A DNA stretch of 64,000 nt from assembly GCA_015680685.1 (NCBI GenBank), contig MNCI01000986.1, positions 598,795-662,794 of the forward strand. The letters run 5' to 3'. This stretch comes from Gnetum montanum (lineage: Eukaryota; Streptophyta; Gnetopsida; Gnetales; Gnetaceae). Below the pieces are notes generated by a model, which worked only from the letters and a program-made list of their open reading frames with translations, ran no database searches and was not told where the DNA came from. Shown here one piece after another: positions 35,011-45,645 of this stretch. The position numbers were made by a program, and so were the translations under genes. The number at the start of each line of letters is the position of its first letter. Within the stretch, counting starts at the first letter, position 1.

Positions 35011-35539
35011 ATTTGTGAATTAATACCCATGATTTCATCATAGGACCATGTGAATGCAGTTGATCTTTTATTACCATTTCCAATAATTTTCTTTTTAGCA
35101 CTTATCAAGATTGGAATTTATGATTACCACTTTTTTATTGCTTAGAAAAGCATATTTCAATACATCTAGTAGGGCCTTTAGTTCTAGAGGCTTTGGTTTG
35201 TATTTCTCTTGTATCTCTAAGTGTTCCCATTTAATGTCTTCCTCTAATTTTGATTTCATGTAAGAAGTTCTCTTCTTAATTGATCTAACTTATTTATTTC
35301 TTCAACATAGGCACTTGTAATCTTATTCAAAGGTTTCATGCATATGTTAGATTATGCTTCTTTTTTAGTAATCAGCCACTAGGTGCCTTCATGTCTAGTG
35401 GTTGCTACATACAAACATTGTTGTACACATGTCTTCTACACATCTATTGCATGCTATGATGGCATTGTGTTTTGTAGTCCAAGTCTTTTACACATAATCG
35501 CACTCATTATTGTTATATGCAATACGTGGAACTTTGCTT

Positions 35540-35950
35540 CTTTGAATAATTTTGGCTTCATCTTTCTTGAAATTTTCCAAGGACAAGTCTCAAATTCCAA
35601 GCTTAGCATCCATATTACTAAGCCATGCTCTTCCCATAATTATAGGAAATTCCCCTTCCTACATGTATAACTAGGAAATTAGTAGGATAAGACCAACCAC
35701 TTATGGTGGTGATTATATCCTTCACTTATCCAAGTGGAACAACAATTGACTAATATGTAGGCTTTAATCAAATGTTACTCTTCTTCAGCACAGGAAGATT
35801 CTAGGCCTTATACATATCTTATAAAGTAAGATTCACTATTGACCTAGAATCTAATAGAGCCTTGCATGGTTTATGTCCTGTGATTTTTAGATAAACTGAG
35901 GGACTTCCAGGATGTGTTCTTTTTGGGAAGTGCTCTTGCTTTGATCCAAT
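35540..35950 (-). pseudogene. Athila-like copy 1 protease relic
   Basis: Minus strand: ALLDSRSIVNLTL is the active-site strand with the Gly after Asp-Ser changed to Arg. VVPLGXVKDIITTISGWSYPTNFLVI follows, then IIMGRAWLSNMDAKLGI. It aligns closely with the copy 2 protease at 59584-60050 (SGWSYPTNFLVI versus NGWSYPTNFLVI). The linker to RT (EIQEKYKPKPLELKALLDVL, about 35215-35150) is also seen. Confidence 0.78.
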
Positions 35951-35989
35951 GCATTACCGTCTAAGTGAGCATGATAATTATCAAATTCT

Positions 35990-36850
35990 TCTATGCTAAT
36001 ATTGAAAGCATAGTGTTTTTCTAAGATTATGTATGGATAGCATAGAGTTAGATGAAGTCCCCATCCTTCAAACCTTTTCTGAACTTTTCCTAAAGAAAGG
36101 ACATTTCCTAAGTTTTTTTATCACATCTTCTTGTGTGATGATTGCCTTGGTAGCACTCTTTTGTTGTGGTTGTGTTGGTAGTTCTCCTTGCATGATTGGT
36201 GAACAACCAACTATTGGTTGAGGTGTGTAAGAATTTGGATCCATGTGAGAGGTAGTCGAACTATAGCACTCTAGTGGATAGTAAGAGGAGGAGGTGTATA
36301 TAGAAGTATTCCTTAGAGAGATCAAACATTGAACATAGTATCCATGAGGATTAGGTTGCCTATATGGGTACTATTTCCTTGGTGATGACATTTCCCATGC
36401 TTGTGGTTATTACCACTGCTACTAGTATTACTCTTACAATTGAGGATAAGCCTACTTAGATAGTACAATTGTTCGTAGGACTATTTGAAATTACCTTGTG
36501 GATAAGGTAACTATTTGTGCATTTGTTTCTTAACAAATTTTGGATTAAGTACATATGCCTCAAACTCTTGTAAGTGGGCCATAATAAGGCAACATCCCTT
36601 AGGATATTCATACTAACACACTTTACATCATTCATCATCTTCTAAACTAGAGTCTATTATTTCCTCTACTACAACAACTTTTCCTTTATTCTTGAACTTC
36701 TATAATCTATTATCTCTTCTCTTCTTCTTGTCTTTAGTTCTATTTGAGGCTTGTTTAGTCTTTTTTCTACTATTTTTAGTGTTGTAGCAAACTTTTCACC
36801 TATGGAATCCCACATTTTCTCTACCTTGTTGCAATGTCATTAATCGATTT
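35990..36850 (-). pseudogene. Athila-like copy 1 gag, C-terminal part
   Basis: Minus strand. It aligns with copy 2 from about 58601 to 59470: MWDS at the start, a Lys/Arg-rich stretch, the Cys-rich YEYPKGCCLIM block, a Tyr/Pro-rich region and IMQGELPTQPQQKSAT, then KCPFFRKS. It ends just left of the inverted N-terminal segment. No complete zinc knuckle is left. Confidence 0.75.
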
Positions 36851-36912
36851 CTAAATTAGTAGTCTTTTGTTGGATCATATTTTACAAAGTTTCCTTATAA
36901 CTCAAGAAAACA

Positions 36913-37870
36913 TTGCTTCTAAAATATGATCCAAAGACTCTACATTCACCTAAGATAGACAATCTTGAAGGAGATGATGTAAGCCCTAAACTAGAGGAGG
37001 TCTCAAGGCCTAGGACCTCATTGAAATTTAGAAAGGATAAATCAAGGGACCTTGGGGAACATCATAGAAGCCATGGAAATCCTTCTAGTTCCACATCTTC
37101 CTCTCCCCCTTTAACGTCTAGTTCTGATGAAGATGAACGTAGGTATAGGGATAAAGTTCTAGTAAAGGATCGAAATAAAAGTAAAAATCAAATCCACAAA
37201 CATAATCAAAGTCACCAACATGAACACAAGTCCAATCATCACCATCAACCAAATAGAAATTTTCATCACTTGTCTGATGGCCACTAAAAGCATGATGAAG
37301 ATAACAAAGGCCATTAAGATATCTCGCAAGCATTACAAATAGTCACCTACCTAGGCTTGATATGAATAATATCTCTAAATTTGCAGGAGGCTATGATTTA
37401 GATCCACAACATCATTTACAAGCCTTCCAGGATGCCTGTATTTGTTACAACATTGAAAGTGAATGGCAAAAGCTTAAGCTCTTTCCTAGGATACTAATTG
37501 ATAAAGCCAGAGTGTGGTATAGATCATTGAGACCAAGTTCAATCTAACGGTGGTCAACAATGTTGGAACTTTTCAACAAGAAATACCAAACCTATGTGAG
37601 AGTGTCCAACCTAAGAAGACAGATCCAAGAGTGGTGGCAAGAACAACATGAACCCTTCGACATGGCCTTAGATAGATATTATTCCCTATTGAATAGATGC
37701 CCAAGCCATGGTTTCTCCAAGGAAAGGCAACTTTTCCATATCATAGATGGGCTTCGTAATGAAACAAGAGAGACCCTTGGGATGTATGCCCTAGGATAAT
37801 TATATGAGCTTCAAGCCCGTTAGATCCAAGAGCTAATTGAGTGTGTGGTAAAAGAAGAAGGAGAAATATG
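36913..37870 (+). pseudogene. Athila-like gag, N-terminal/central part, inverted relative to the rest of copy 1
   Basis: Plus strand. 36913-37285 is a Ser/Asp/His-rich charged segment (SSSTSSSPPLTSSSDEDER, then His repeats). 37362-37799 is the Gag core: FAGGYDLDPQHHLQAFQDA, ESEWQKLKLFPR, VWYRSL, LNRCPSHGFSKERQ and DGLRNETRETLGMYALG. It corresponds to copy 2 at about 57480-58480 with few stops. The neighbouring C-terminal gag (36850 leftwards) is on the other strand, so this is either an in-place inversion of about 1 kb or a fragment of another copy. It ends abruptly near 37870. Confidence 0.85.
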
Positions 37871-39705
37871 TAAATGGGAGAATGTTGTAGCACAATACTT
37901 TTACTAAGTCATTGTGGATCATATTTAGATTTTTTATGCTTTCAAAATTTCTCAAATAATTGTCATATCAAAAAAAAAAAAAAAACAAACAAACTCTATA
38001 GTAGATTTCCATGTCATAAATCCATATTGATTCTCTTATATTGTATATTCAAATTTGAAATATTGCTTTATGACTCTCTTCCAAAGCTTCATAGTATGAG
38101 TCATTAGTTTGATCCTTTTATAGTTTACACAATTTTGTACATTTTCTTTATTTTTGTAGATGAGACTAACAATGCTTTTCAAATTCTACTAGAATGTTTA
38201 ATGGCTTTTCCATTTTTCATCTTACATAAGGCTATCTTGACCCCAAAGAAGAAAAATTCATTAAGTAAACCAAAACTGGCTCTTCTTCTTAGATGTCCTT
38301 CTTCTGAAATTCTTTATTTAATAATTTTTTAAACTATTTTTTCCACATATCCAAAATTTCATTATCTTTTACCAAAAATCCTTTATATGCCTTCTTGGTA
38401 AATTTAAAACGACATTATTTACATTTCTTATTTTTGAATTTTACCAATTTATATAAAGATGTTTCTCCTTTCTTACACAAATCATTCAAGATAGATTTTT
38501 CACTTTTCTTACAAAAATCATTCAACATAGATTTTCATCTTTTCTTACACAAATCATTTGACCCCTTATGTTTGACTTTGGCTATAGCTTCCTTTGCAAT
38601 ATTATTTTCTCAACTTCTACTTGGATTACATGTTTACTCCACTACCATATAGTCTTTGATATGTATTTTTTGCTTTTATTTTTCACTCAAAATGTATTTT
38701 CCAATTTTCTAAATGCAACTAACAATCCCAATTCAAGTGCCTTCTCTAAACAATCATTCTTTAAATAACGTAATATTGCCTTTCTTCAAATTCCATTTTA
38801 TGTCAAATTGAACTTTTTCCTGGCATTATATTTGAACTTCTACATAGCTAAATCTACCACCATCAATCAATGTTAAGTTGTAACACTCTTTCCAAGTATG
38901 ACCTAACCATCTTTGCAAATCGCGTAGTGTCTTTTGCAAAGCAAGAAATAAGCTTCTTTATAACATTGATGTATATGTAATTTAATGTTATACTTCTTGA
39001 AATTTGCAATTGCAAGGTCACTGTTCTAATGATCCAAAAAAGTCAAAGGTCGTTTCCGCGCTTCCAAGATTTAACGCAAAGGGTAATTACAGCCCTCTTT
39101 CAGGCTGTTTTCCGGAGCAGCTTGGTAGGGGCTTCCTTGAACACGGAAGGCTAATATCATAATATTGAATTACGCATGTAAGCTACTACATGTTTGAACC
39201 AAGGACTGCAGGCTTAGGCTGGCACCAATCAAGACGATCAAAATCCTGCTCAAAGATGGGTCAAGCGCTGCAGATGTTTTGAGAGGTGAAATTTGGTTAT
39301 ACTGTAAGTGGAACTAGTCGAGCTCTTACCAAACAGGCCTCCAGAATTCTTGAAATATATTTTGTATATCCTCTTCAGGATTTGATGATATCATTTAGAT
39401 TTTGAAAAGACCTTGATATCCACTATAATGTCAGACCAAGACTTTCATACTGTCATTTAACAACTTTCCACGCTAAATCACTTTTAACACCTTTTTTACA
39501 ATCTCTCTCTCTATATATAATGTCTTCCAACTGCTGTTTAAACTTTTAAAGAAGCATAATTCCTTAGGTATCATAAAATGTAAAACCAAGCATTCTGCTC
39601 TCACAGAATGCAGCTCTTCTAAATATACACAGTTCTATTTAATTATCATCTTTTACTCAAGTTTCTTCAAAGAAATAAAGTTACATCATTTGTGCCAGAA
39701 CTGGT
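37871..39705. other. No gene recognised; boundary region beside the host gene
   Basis: An A-rich run (37970-37985), T-rich sequence and a three-unit repeat at 38470-38561 ('ttttcttacacaaatcattcaa' type, 35-36 bp). From about 39000 to 39350 composition becomes less AT-rich and looks low-copy ('cgtttccgcgcttccaag', 'gctgttttccggagcagcttgg'); it could belong to the 3' side of the neighbouring minus-strand gene. I see no domain. Confidence 0.4.
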
Positions 39706-40217
39706 TTAAAGGAGAGTTTCAATTTCACTTTCATCCATACGACTCTTGTGCAATTGAAAAGCCGGAGTTACCCATTTTCCACAACTACACTGTATTCCTG
39801 ACCAGTTGAAATAACCTAAACGTGCTCCACATTGGCATATAAGTTTCCCTTGAACTGCACCTTCTTCAACTAAACACAAATTCATTTTAAAATGATATTG
39901 TATTAGTAAATTGTAGAACTTCAACTATAAAATAAAAAACAAATTGAAAAAACAATTGGAACGATGTCAGATAAACCTGCTGCCATCCACTTCAAGGGCT
40001 CAACAAACACAGATGAACATTCTAACTTGTTAGACCCTCGCATGGCATTATCTATGTTTTTCTTTTTATGCATAAAACTTGGTTCACGTTCTCCTGGAGA
40101 ATGCATTAGAACATTTTCATGTGAAGCAACTGCTCGTCTGCATTTTTTACAACGATAAAGCAGAGACGGCTTCCCCTGATTGCTTTCTTCACATTTGGGT
40201 TTCTCCAAATAGTCCAT
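39706..40217 (-). CDS. Small zinc-binding protein like the C-terminal domain of DUSP12/Yvh1 phosphatase
   Basis: Host gene, minus strand, two exons: 40217-39977 (241 nt) and 39869-39706 (164 nt), together 405 nt and 134 residues. The 107-bp intron begins GTTTATCTG and ends TGTGTTTAG. The protein has YRCKKCRR (about residues 21-28), HSPGE, CSSVFVEPLKWM, GARLGYFNWSGIQCSCGKW and TPAFQLHKSRMDE, which is the zinc-binding half of DUSP12/Yvh1. That domain in yeast and animals acts in 60S ribosome maturation. The catalytic phosphatase half is absent, as in the Arabidopsis protein annotated as probable inactive phosphatase-like At4g18593 (similar length, from memory). No stops or shifts. Oddity: one Cys pair reads C-x-C (LICQCGARLG) where human has C-x2-C. 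The first ATG was chosen because it opens the frame just before YRCKKC; an upstream exon is possible. Confidence 0.85.
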
Positions 40218-40731
40218 CAGGGAAACTCGCAGTAAATTAGGAAAGACTGCACCAATTCAAAGACCAAAAAAAAAAAACGTAAACAATACATCAAGGATCC
40301 TTCGAACAATTCAAAGATTGCACATGAATCAAAATTTATGCTTGGAAAAAAAATTATTGGCAGCAAAACCAATTTAAAGAAAGTAAATAAACACGGTTAG
40401 TAACACCTCACTTGAATAAACAGACTGCAAAATAAAGCATAATTTTAACAATATGAATGGGGATTATATCTATTTGATGGTCATGTTCAACTCATTTATT
40501 TAAAGATGATAACGTTAACAGATTTTCATTACTTTTAAAATTTACATATGCTAAAGGTTCATGAATGCTCTACTCTTAATATATATAATTAAACATCCAC
40601 AACTGTAACATACCAAAACTAAAAAAGAAAAAGAAAATTCAAAGGAAAAACTTTAGTATTCTGCTTTACTTTTGTTTCTGTTTGGGCTCTGTTCATGACT
40701 TTGCTATGTACGGCACCATTTAGATGGTAGG
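40218..40731 (-). promoter_or_regulatory. 5' flank of the DUSP12-like gene, up to element D
   Basis: About 500 bp of AT-rich DNA between the gene's first ATG and the chromovirus. A possible splice acceptor (GGTGCAG, about 40245) lies upstream of the ATG, so a 5' exon may exist further right. No core promoter can be named with confidence. Confidence 0.3.
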
Positions 40732-40736
40732 GTTTT

Positions 40737-41301
40737 TGTAACAATGTTGTCCCTGGATACGTTGTTCGGCACCCCAAGAGTTTCCCAAGCAGATTCTGAA
40801 TCGGGACGAAACTCAAGAGGAATACGCCTCAGCAATCAACATTCCTGAAACACATGCCAACAAACAATGTGTTAGTGTTAGCATGTCTCCTGAGCAGTGT
40901 TTCATATTCAATATTCGCGATATGCTAACAAGCTAGACATCACTCCCTTGCTCCACTCACATGGACACCACGGGGACTACCAGCTGAACCCTCCAGATTC
41001 ATCACCACGTGCTGGTAGTTTGTGTTGTGCTCCAAGGAGCGCACGCAATATCCCATAGCACATCCCATGACACACCCAGTAAAAAACACCCCAATGTAGA
41101 GTTGAACTACGCAACCCTCCCAGGCAAGGTCCTACCAAGTGGGGTAATGAGGTAGGTGATAGCCTCCTCTTACTAATGCATGGAACTACCATGCTAGTAT
41201 GATTCCGAAGACACAAGGAGCGAAGGACCCCTTGTGCCCCCATGGCCCCCGAACCGTGAAGGAGGTAGTAGGCCACCACCAACCCTGCTACCTCTCTCAC
41301 A
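40737..41301 (-). repeat. Element D 3' LTR (left), 565 bp
   Basis: Plus reading TGTAACAATGTTG... to ...CTCTCACA. Same length as the right LTR with no indels seen. Preceded on the minus strand by the purine run ending GGGGGAGGAT. Confidence 0.95.
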
Positions 41302-41919
41302 ATCCTCCCCCGCTTAAAATGAACGACAACCTCGAAGCATGGCCTGGGTAACCCACGAGGCTGCTACATCAAAACCAAGGGAAGATTCCGTCAATTCCGG
41401 GGAAGTACACCCATGCTATTCTGAGTCAAATTTTAAGGGATCTTCGATTCTAGAAGGTCCAACTACTAGGGCCTGAGGCTGTAAAGCATTTTTGTTGAAC
41501 TTGACCATCTTCCTAAGATCCGGACTCATCCTAGCATCCAACACCCAAGTCAAGAGCATCACCCCTCAAGACTTGGCCTGTCCATCCTTCCATACCTGGC
41601 CTGAAATATCAGGCTATGGGAGGACATCAAGTGGTCTATCATTGCAACATGACAGAACACACTGACCTAGGGATACATGAGTTCCATGGTGTCCCTTGAC
41701 TTATTTGATCCAAAGGTCTAGGGGTCTCAAGTTCAACATAGCTCCTTGTCTATTTAAACCTTAAGCCCCATTGCCTATAGAGCACTTCGAATGGCTCCAA
41801 GCACCTTCCTCCCTTGTCTGAGGCTGACTCTCATAGGAATTCGCTCTCGAATCCTATAAGGCACCACATGTCGTGCCTCTTCTATTTTTTTTTTCACATG
41901 GGAGATTTCTCCATCCATC

Positions 41920-42488
41920 ATCGGAGCAGCCAAGGCAGGAGGTCGATTGCTTGCTCCCTACAAAAGTCCAGGATCAAGTTTTCCTGGGACCTCAAGTGCT
42001 CTAGTGGTTCCTAGCTATCGTATGAGTCAAGACAATGTTTCCAGTGGACGAGGAACTCCACTTTCAAATCTGCACCATGGCCAGTGATCCGGAAGTTCTG
42101 AATGCAGTCTACTCTCTTTCCTTGTATGGATTGTATACAAGGTCGCTCTCGGATCGAGTCTCCGAATATGGGAACCCATCCAGCAATGGCTTCAGCATGC
42201 TGACATGAAAAACTGGATATACTTAATCCATGTTGATCAGTAGCTGAAGCTTATCTGTCACAGGGTTAATTTTATCAATGATACAGAAGGGACCATCATA
42301 CTGCCTCATCAGCTTGAAGGTAGTTCCCTGTTTCGGCATAAACTGATGTGGGTCCAACTTCAAGAGGACCCAATCTCCCACCTTGAATTGTTGGTGTTGG
42401 CATTTTCAATCAGCATACCTTTTCATTTGCTGCACTGCCCTCTCCAGATGATATTTTGTTGTTTCAACATTTTCAGACCACACTTTCA
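41920..42488 (-). pseudogene. Element D integrase C-terminal domain and chromodomain
   Basis: Minus strand: YHLERAVQQMKRYAD, QQFKVGDWVLLKLDPHQF, then the GPY/F module as QYDGPFCIIDKI and YPVFHVSMLKPLLDG. The end is a chromodomain: VDCIQNFRITGHG, VEFLVHWKHCLDSYDS, a stop in place of the Trp-Glu-Pro Trp, then EPLEHLRSQENLILDFC. Chromodomains guide chromovirus integration to marked chromatin. The W-K pair and EPLE are kept. The upstream part joins straight to RT. Confidence 0.82.
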
Positions 42489-43019
42489 AGAATTCATCTG
42501 GTAGTACCCTTGTCTGAAGTCTAGCCAGGTAAAATATTGGGCCCCTGCCAATTGATCGAACAAATCAAAAATGAGTGGTATTGGGTACTTGTTCTTGATC
42601 ATGTGTTTATTCAGCAACTTGTAATCGCAACAAAGCTGTAGCGTTCCTTCCTCTTTGGTGACAAACAACATCGGTGCCCCATAAGGAGAATTTGAGAGAC
42701 GAATGTATCCCTTGGACATCAAACCTTCAAGCTGCTTCTTCAATTCTCCCAATTTTGGTCCTATTAAGCAATATGGCCTTTGGATAGGAGGATCAGTACC
42801 TGGTTGCAATTCTATTTTATGATCCACAACTCTTCGAGGTGGCAAACTTTCTAGCAATTCAAGCGGCATCACATCTTTAAAATTATCTAGCACTTCTACT
42901 ATGCATGGGTCAATATTAGTTTGGGATCCACGAGCCTCAAAAGGATCACCCATTTGCATAGCTAGCAAAAATTTCCTGGTTGGATCCTTGGCCAAGCGTT
43001 TCATCACCATTGGTGACAC
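42486..43019 (-). pseudogene. Element D reverse transcriptase, N-terminal part only
   Basis: An uninterrupted 177-codon minus-strand frame. [51 protein letters not shown] and [12 protein letters not shown] follow the chromovirus RT order up to the first catalytic Asp region (LDFRQGY). The sequence then jumps to the integrase C-terminus at GAATTC (about 42488-42493). The YxDD box, RNase H and the integrase core are missing, a loss I estimate at over 2 kb from typical family size. Confidence 0.88.
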
Positions 43020-43022
43020 AAT

Positions 43023-43420
43023 CTAGGGGCTAGAGCCCTCATCCTTTCCCATCTGTGCTCCATGAGTTTGAACTAGGCATGGGGAGCTTTCATGCAAAAT
43101 AAAGATCGGGTCTAAGTGTGGAGTCGTGAAAACTTTGGCCTTGCATAGAAATTCTTGCCCCAAAATAACCTGAAAGGAGTTGATATTTAGAATTGAAAGA
43201 TCTAGGACTCCTTGCCATGAGCCCACTTGAACTAGGACACTACAACATACCCCGATGCACCGAAGGGGTCTGAACTTGGCCAATTTGCAAGAGGCTTGGA
43301 CTGGTTCCATCTTTAGCTACAAGTCTTTTGCCATGGCTGGAACCATGTAATTGTGACTGGCCCCATTATCAATGAGGGCACTTATCTAACTTGAGCTCAC
43401 AATGATTGGGACCAATTGAA
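43023..43420 (-). pseudogene. Element D protease, broken
   Basis: Minus strand: ISALIDNGASHNYMVPA is the active site (catalytic Asp kept, Ser/Thr changed to Asn), then VGSWQGVLDLSILNINSFQV and ILGQEFLCKAKVF. The closing ILG.EFL is typical of chromoviruses. Stops lie between the two blocks. Confidence 0.78.
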
Positions 43421-43629
43421 CCTGATGTAAATTATCAAGATTAGTACTCTAGGAGTTTCCAGCTCCTGACCTCTGTGTAACCATGTCAGACAACTCCATC
43501 ATCACCGCTAGCCTTCATTGTTCCCTCAATGTGCTTCCATCAGTAATCTGAAGGCATGGGTCAAGGCGATAATTGAGTGCCATCAGTTGTTTTCCTAAAA
43601 TTGACCCTTGCCTATTCTCAGTCCTTCTT

Positions 43630-44922
43630 GAACTCAAGGGACAATTTCTTGCTAGATGGTTTCCTCAACACAAGAAGCATTGAATTGGCCCCTTAAAGGC
43701 GCCTCCCATAAATTGTTTCTTCTTGGCCCCAGGTTGCCACTTGGCTCCCTGTATCCTTACGTTTTTGTTGAGAACCTTGGTTCCCTAGGGGACCACCCAT
43801 CGGACAACTGCCTTGTTGAACCGATTTAAATGTATTTCCACCTTTGATGGAACCTATATCTGTTCTCTGAGAGTGGGAGGGCATTACATGCTTTCCCTTC
43901 CCAGGCTTGCCCTTATCTGGTTTCGTTGCCTTGAAGTCCAAAAAAGTGCCAGCAACCGCAATAGCCTCCGTGAGGGAGTCGATGCCTCTTCGACGCAACT
44001 CCATCTACACCCATGGCTGTAACCCATTTACAAACTTGAAAAAACGATCCCGATCTCCCATATCAGGAATCAACAACATGACTTCTTGGAAGCTATTGAT
44101 ATAATCTTCAAGCTTCCCTGAATGTTTTAGGATCTCTAGCTTGGTTCTAGCTAACCATTCAAAGTTCCCAGGACAGAACTGTATGATCAGTGCTACCTTA
44201 AATTTGTCCCACGTCTCAATCTTTTCTATAGCAGTGCCCTTTTCTTGGGCACGGAGGAGGCTAAGCCACCATAGCTTAGCACTTCCTATGAGAAATTGAG
44301 ATGCTGTGGAGACCTTTTGGGCTGCAGGAACACCTTCGGTGTTCAAGTACATCTCCGCATCATGGAGGAAGGCATCAATTTTAGCATCATTTCTCTCACC
44401 ATCATAAGAACTAGGTTCTCTAGCTTTGATATGGGCCATCGCTACTAGCTCATCTGCCAAGTGTCCTACTAAGGAGGATTTCAGGATGGCATTTTCAATT
44501 TTCAAATCAGACAATTCTTGATTTACCCCCACCAGGGCATCCTCCAGAACTTTCACCCGACCAACTAGGTCCTCAACCAAATATGCTTTTGTTTGTGCCT
44601 CTTCCAAGGATCCGAATAGATCCTTGTAGAGGTTGATCATGCGAGCCAGATGACCTTTCAAGATCAAAACCTTAGCCTTTGCCACTTTCACCCTGTCCTT
44701 GGAGCGAAGATCCATCTTTTCTTGTGGCAAGTCAACATCTTTGAGGATGTGATGGATCGCATCCGCATTTTCTAGACCAGGATAGGCTAAGGCCTCATCA
44801 ATTGCCTTGACATGATCCCATAACATTTGAAACTTAATCTCATCTTGACCAAGTTCTATCTCGGCCTCAATTTCTGGGTTTGCTTGAATATCAGCCATGT
44901 CACTTGGTCCACCAGGCTCCAT
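43630..44922 (-). pseudogene. Element D gag (chromovirus), nearly intact
   Basis: I start it at ATG 44922 (MEPGGPSDMADIQ); a TTG further out is unlikely. N-terminal Leu/Glu heptads are followed by the Gag core: HIKAREPSSYDGERNDAKID, FLIGSAKLWWLSLL, then FCPGNFEWLARTKLEILK and DRFFKFVNGLQPWV. A single TAG at 44005 stands where relatives have Gln. After it come MELRRRGIDSLTEAIAVA and a basic stretch. A frame shift leads to the knuckle CFLCxGNHLARNCP (about 43681-43639), where x is TGA for an expected Arg codon. Only a few C-to-T/G-to-A changes separate it from an open frame. Confidence 0.88.
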
Positions 44923-45050
44923 GTTGCCCAAGAGAGAGCTTTAGCACAAGGCCACCCTCAAAGGGAGAGTGGCTAGCAGAAGTTGAAAATGGAAACCTCA
45001 CAAATCACAAACCTTCTCACCCCTTTAGTGTGAAAGTTTTACTGATAACT

Positions 45051-45073
45051 GAAACTGTGAGGCTCTGATACCA
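45051..45073 (-). other. Element D primer-binding site
   Basis: Minus-strand TGGTATCAGAGCCTCACAG lies two bases from the 5' LTR end (45076). A perfect initiator Met tRNA-type start. Confidence 0.9.
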
Positions 45074-45075
45074 TC

Positions 45076-45640
45076 TGTAACAACGTTGTCCCTGGATACG
45101 TTGTTCGACATCCCAAGAGTTTCCCAAGCAGATTCTGAATCGGGACGAAACTCAAGAGGAATACACCTCAACAATCAACATTCCTGAAACACATGCCAAC
45201 AAACAATGTGTTAGTGTTAGCATGTCTCCTGAGCGGTGTTTCATATTCAATATTCATGATACGCTAATAAGCTAGACAGCACTCCTTTGCTCCACTCACG
45301 TGGACACCACAAGGACTACTAGTTGAACCCTCCAGATTCATCACCGCGTGCTGGTAGTTGGTGTCGTGCTCCAAGTAGCACACGCAACATCCCATAGCAC
45401 ATCCCATAACACACCCGGTAAAAAACACCCCAACGTAGAGTTGAACTACGCAACCCTCCCAGGCAAGGTGCTACAGAGTGGGGTAATGAGGTAGGTTGTA
45501 GCCTCCTCTTACTAATGCATGGAACTGCCATGCCAGTATGGTTTCAAAGACATGAGGAGCAGAGGACCCCTTGTGCCCCCACGGCCCTTGAATCGTGGGG
45601 GAGGTAGCAGGCCACCACCAACCCTGCTACCCCTCTCACA
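45076..45640 (-). repeat. Element D 5' LTR (right), 565 bp
   Basis: Plus reading TGTAACAACGTTG... to ...CTCTCACA, followed by GTTTT. Differences from the left LTR are mostly at CpG or its decay products. Confidence 0.95.
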
Positions 45641-45645
45641 GTTTT

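Larger units (their letters stand above)
13113..37870 (-). mobile_element. Athila-like Ty3/gypsy element 'copy 1', minus strand, opened by nested insertions
   Basis: Right to left: gag C-terminus (36850-35990), protease, RT, RNase H, integrase (to about 32400), 3' noncoding region, ORF3 (17884 to about 14200), 3' LTR (13966-13113). The two flanks of element B (25889 and 31612) and of element A (18802 and 25259) align with one uninterrupted stretch of copy 2 near 61069-61930, proving they were once contiguous. Removing A, B and the 15614 solo LTR leaves about 10.6 kb without the 5' end. The domain order plus a third ORF after integrase, and the match to copy 2 with its Asp-type primer site, fit Athila. 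The gag N-terminal segment (36913-37870) is now in the opposite orientation and no 5' LTR was found. Confidence 0.8.
40732..45645 (-). mobile_element. Element D: chromovirus (Ty3/gypsy), minus strand, internally deleted, GTTTT target duplication
   Basis: LTRs 40737-41301 and 45076-45640, each 565 bp, flanked by GTTTT (40732-40736 and 45641-45645). The primer site TGGTATCAGAGCC lies on the minus strand at 45073 leftwards; the polypurine tract AGCGGGGGAGGA lies before the left LTR. Internal order: gag (44922 leftwards) with a CCHC knuckle, protease, N-terminal RT, then directly the integrase C-terminus and a chromodomain. The rest of RT, RNase H and the integrase core are missing. LTRs differ at about 48 of 565 positions by eye, mostly transitions. 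It sits 0.5 kb upstream of the DUSP12-like gene, same strand. Confidence 0.93.

Noticed and set aside
40619-40816. A 65-codon minus-strand frame upstream of the DUSP12-like gene
   Set aside because: It straddles the element D LTR boundary (40737) and half of it recurs in the other LTR, so it is not a host exon.
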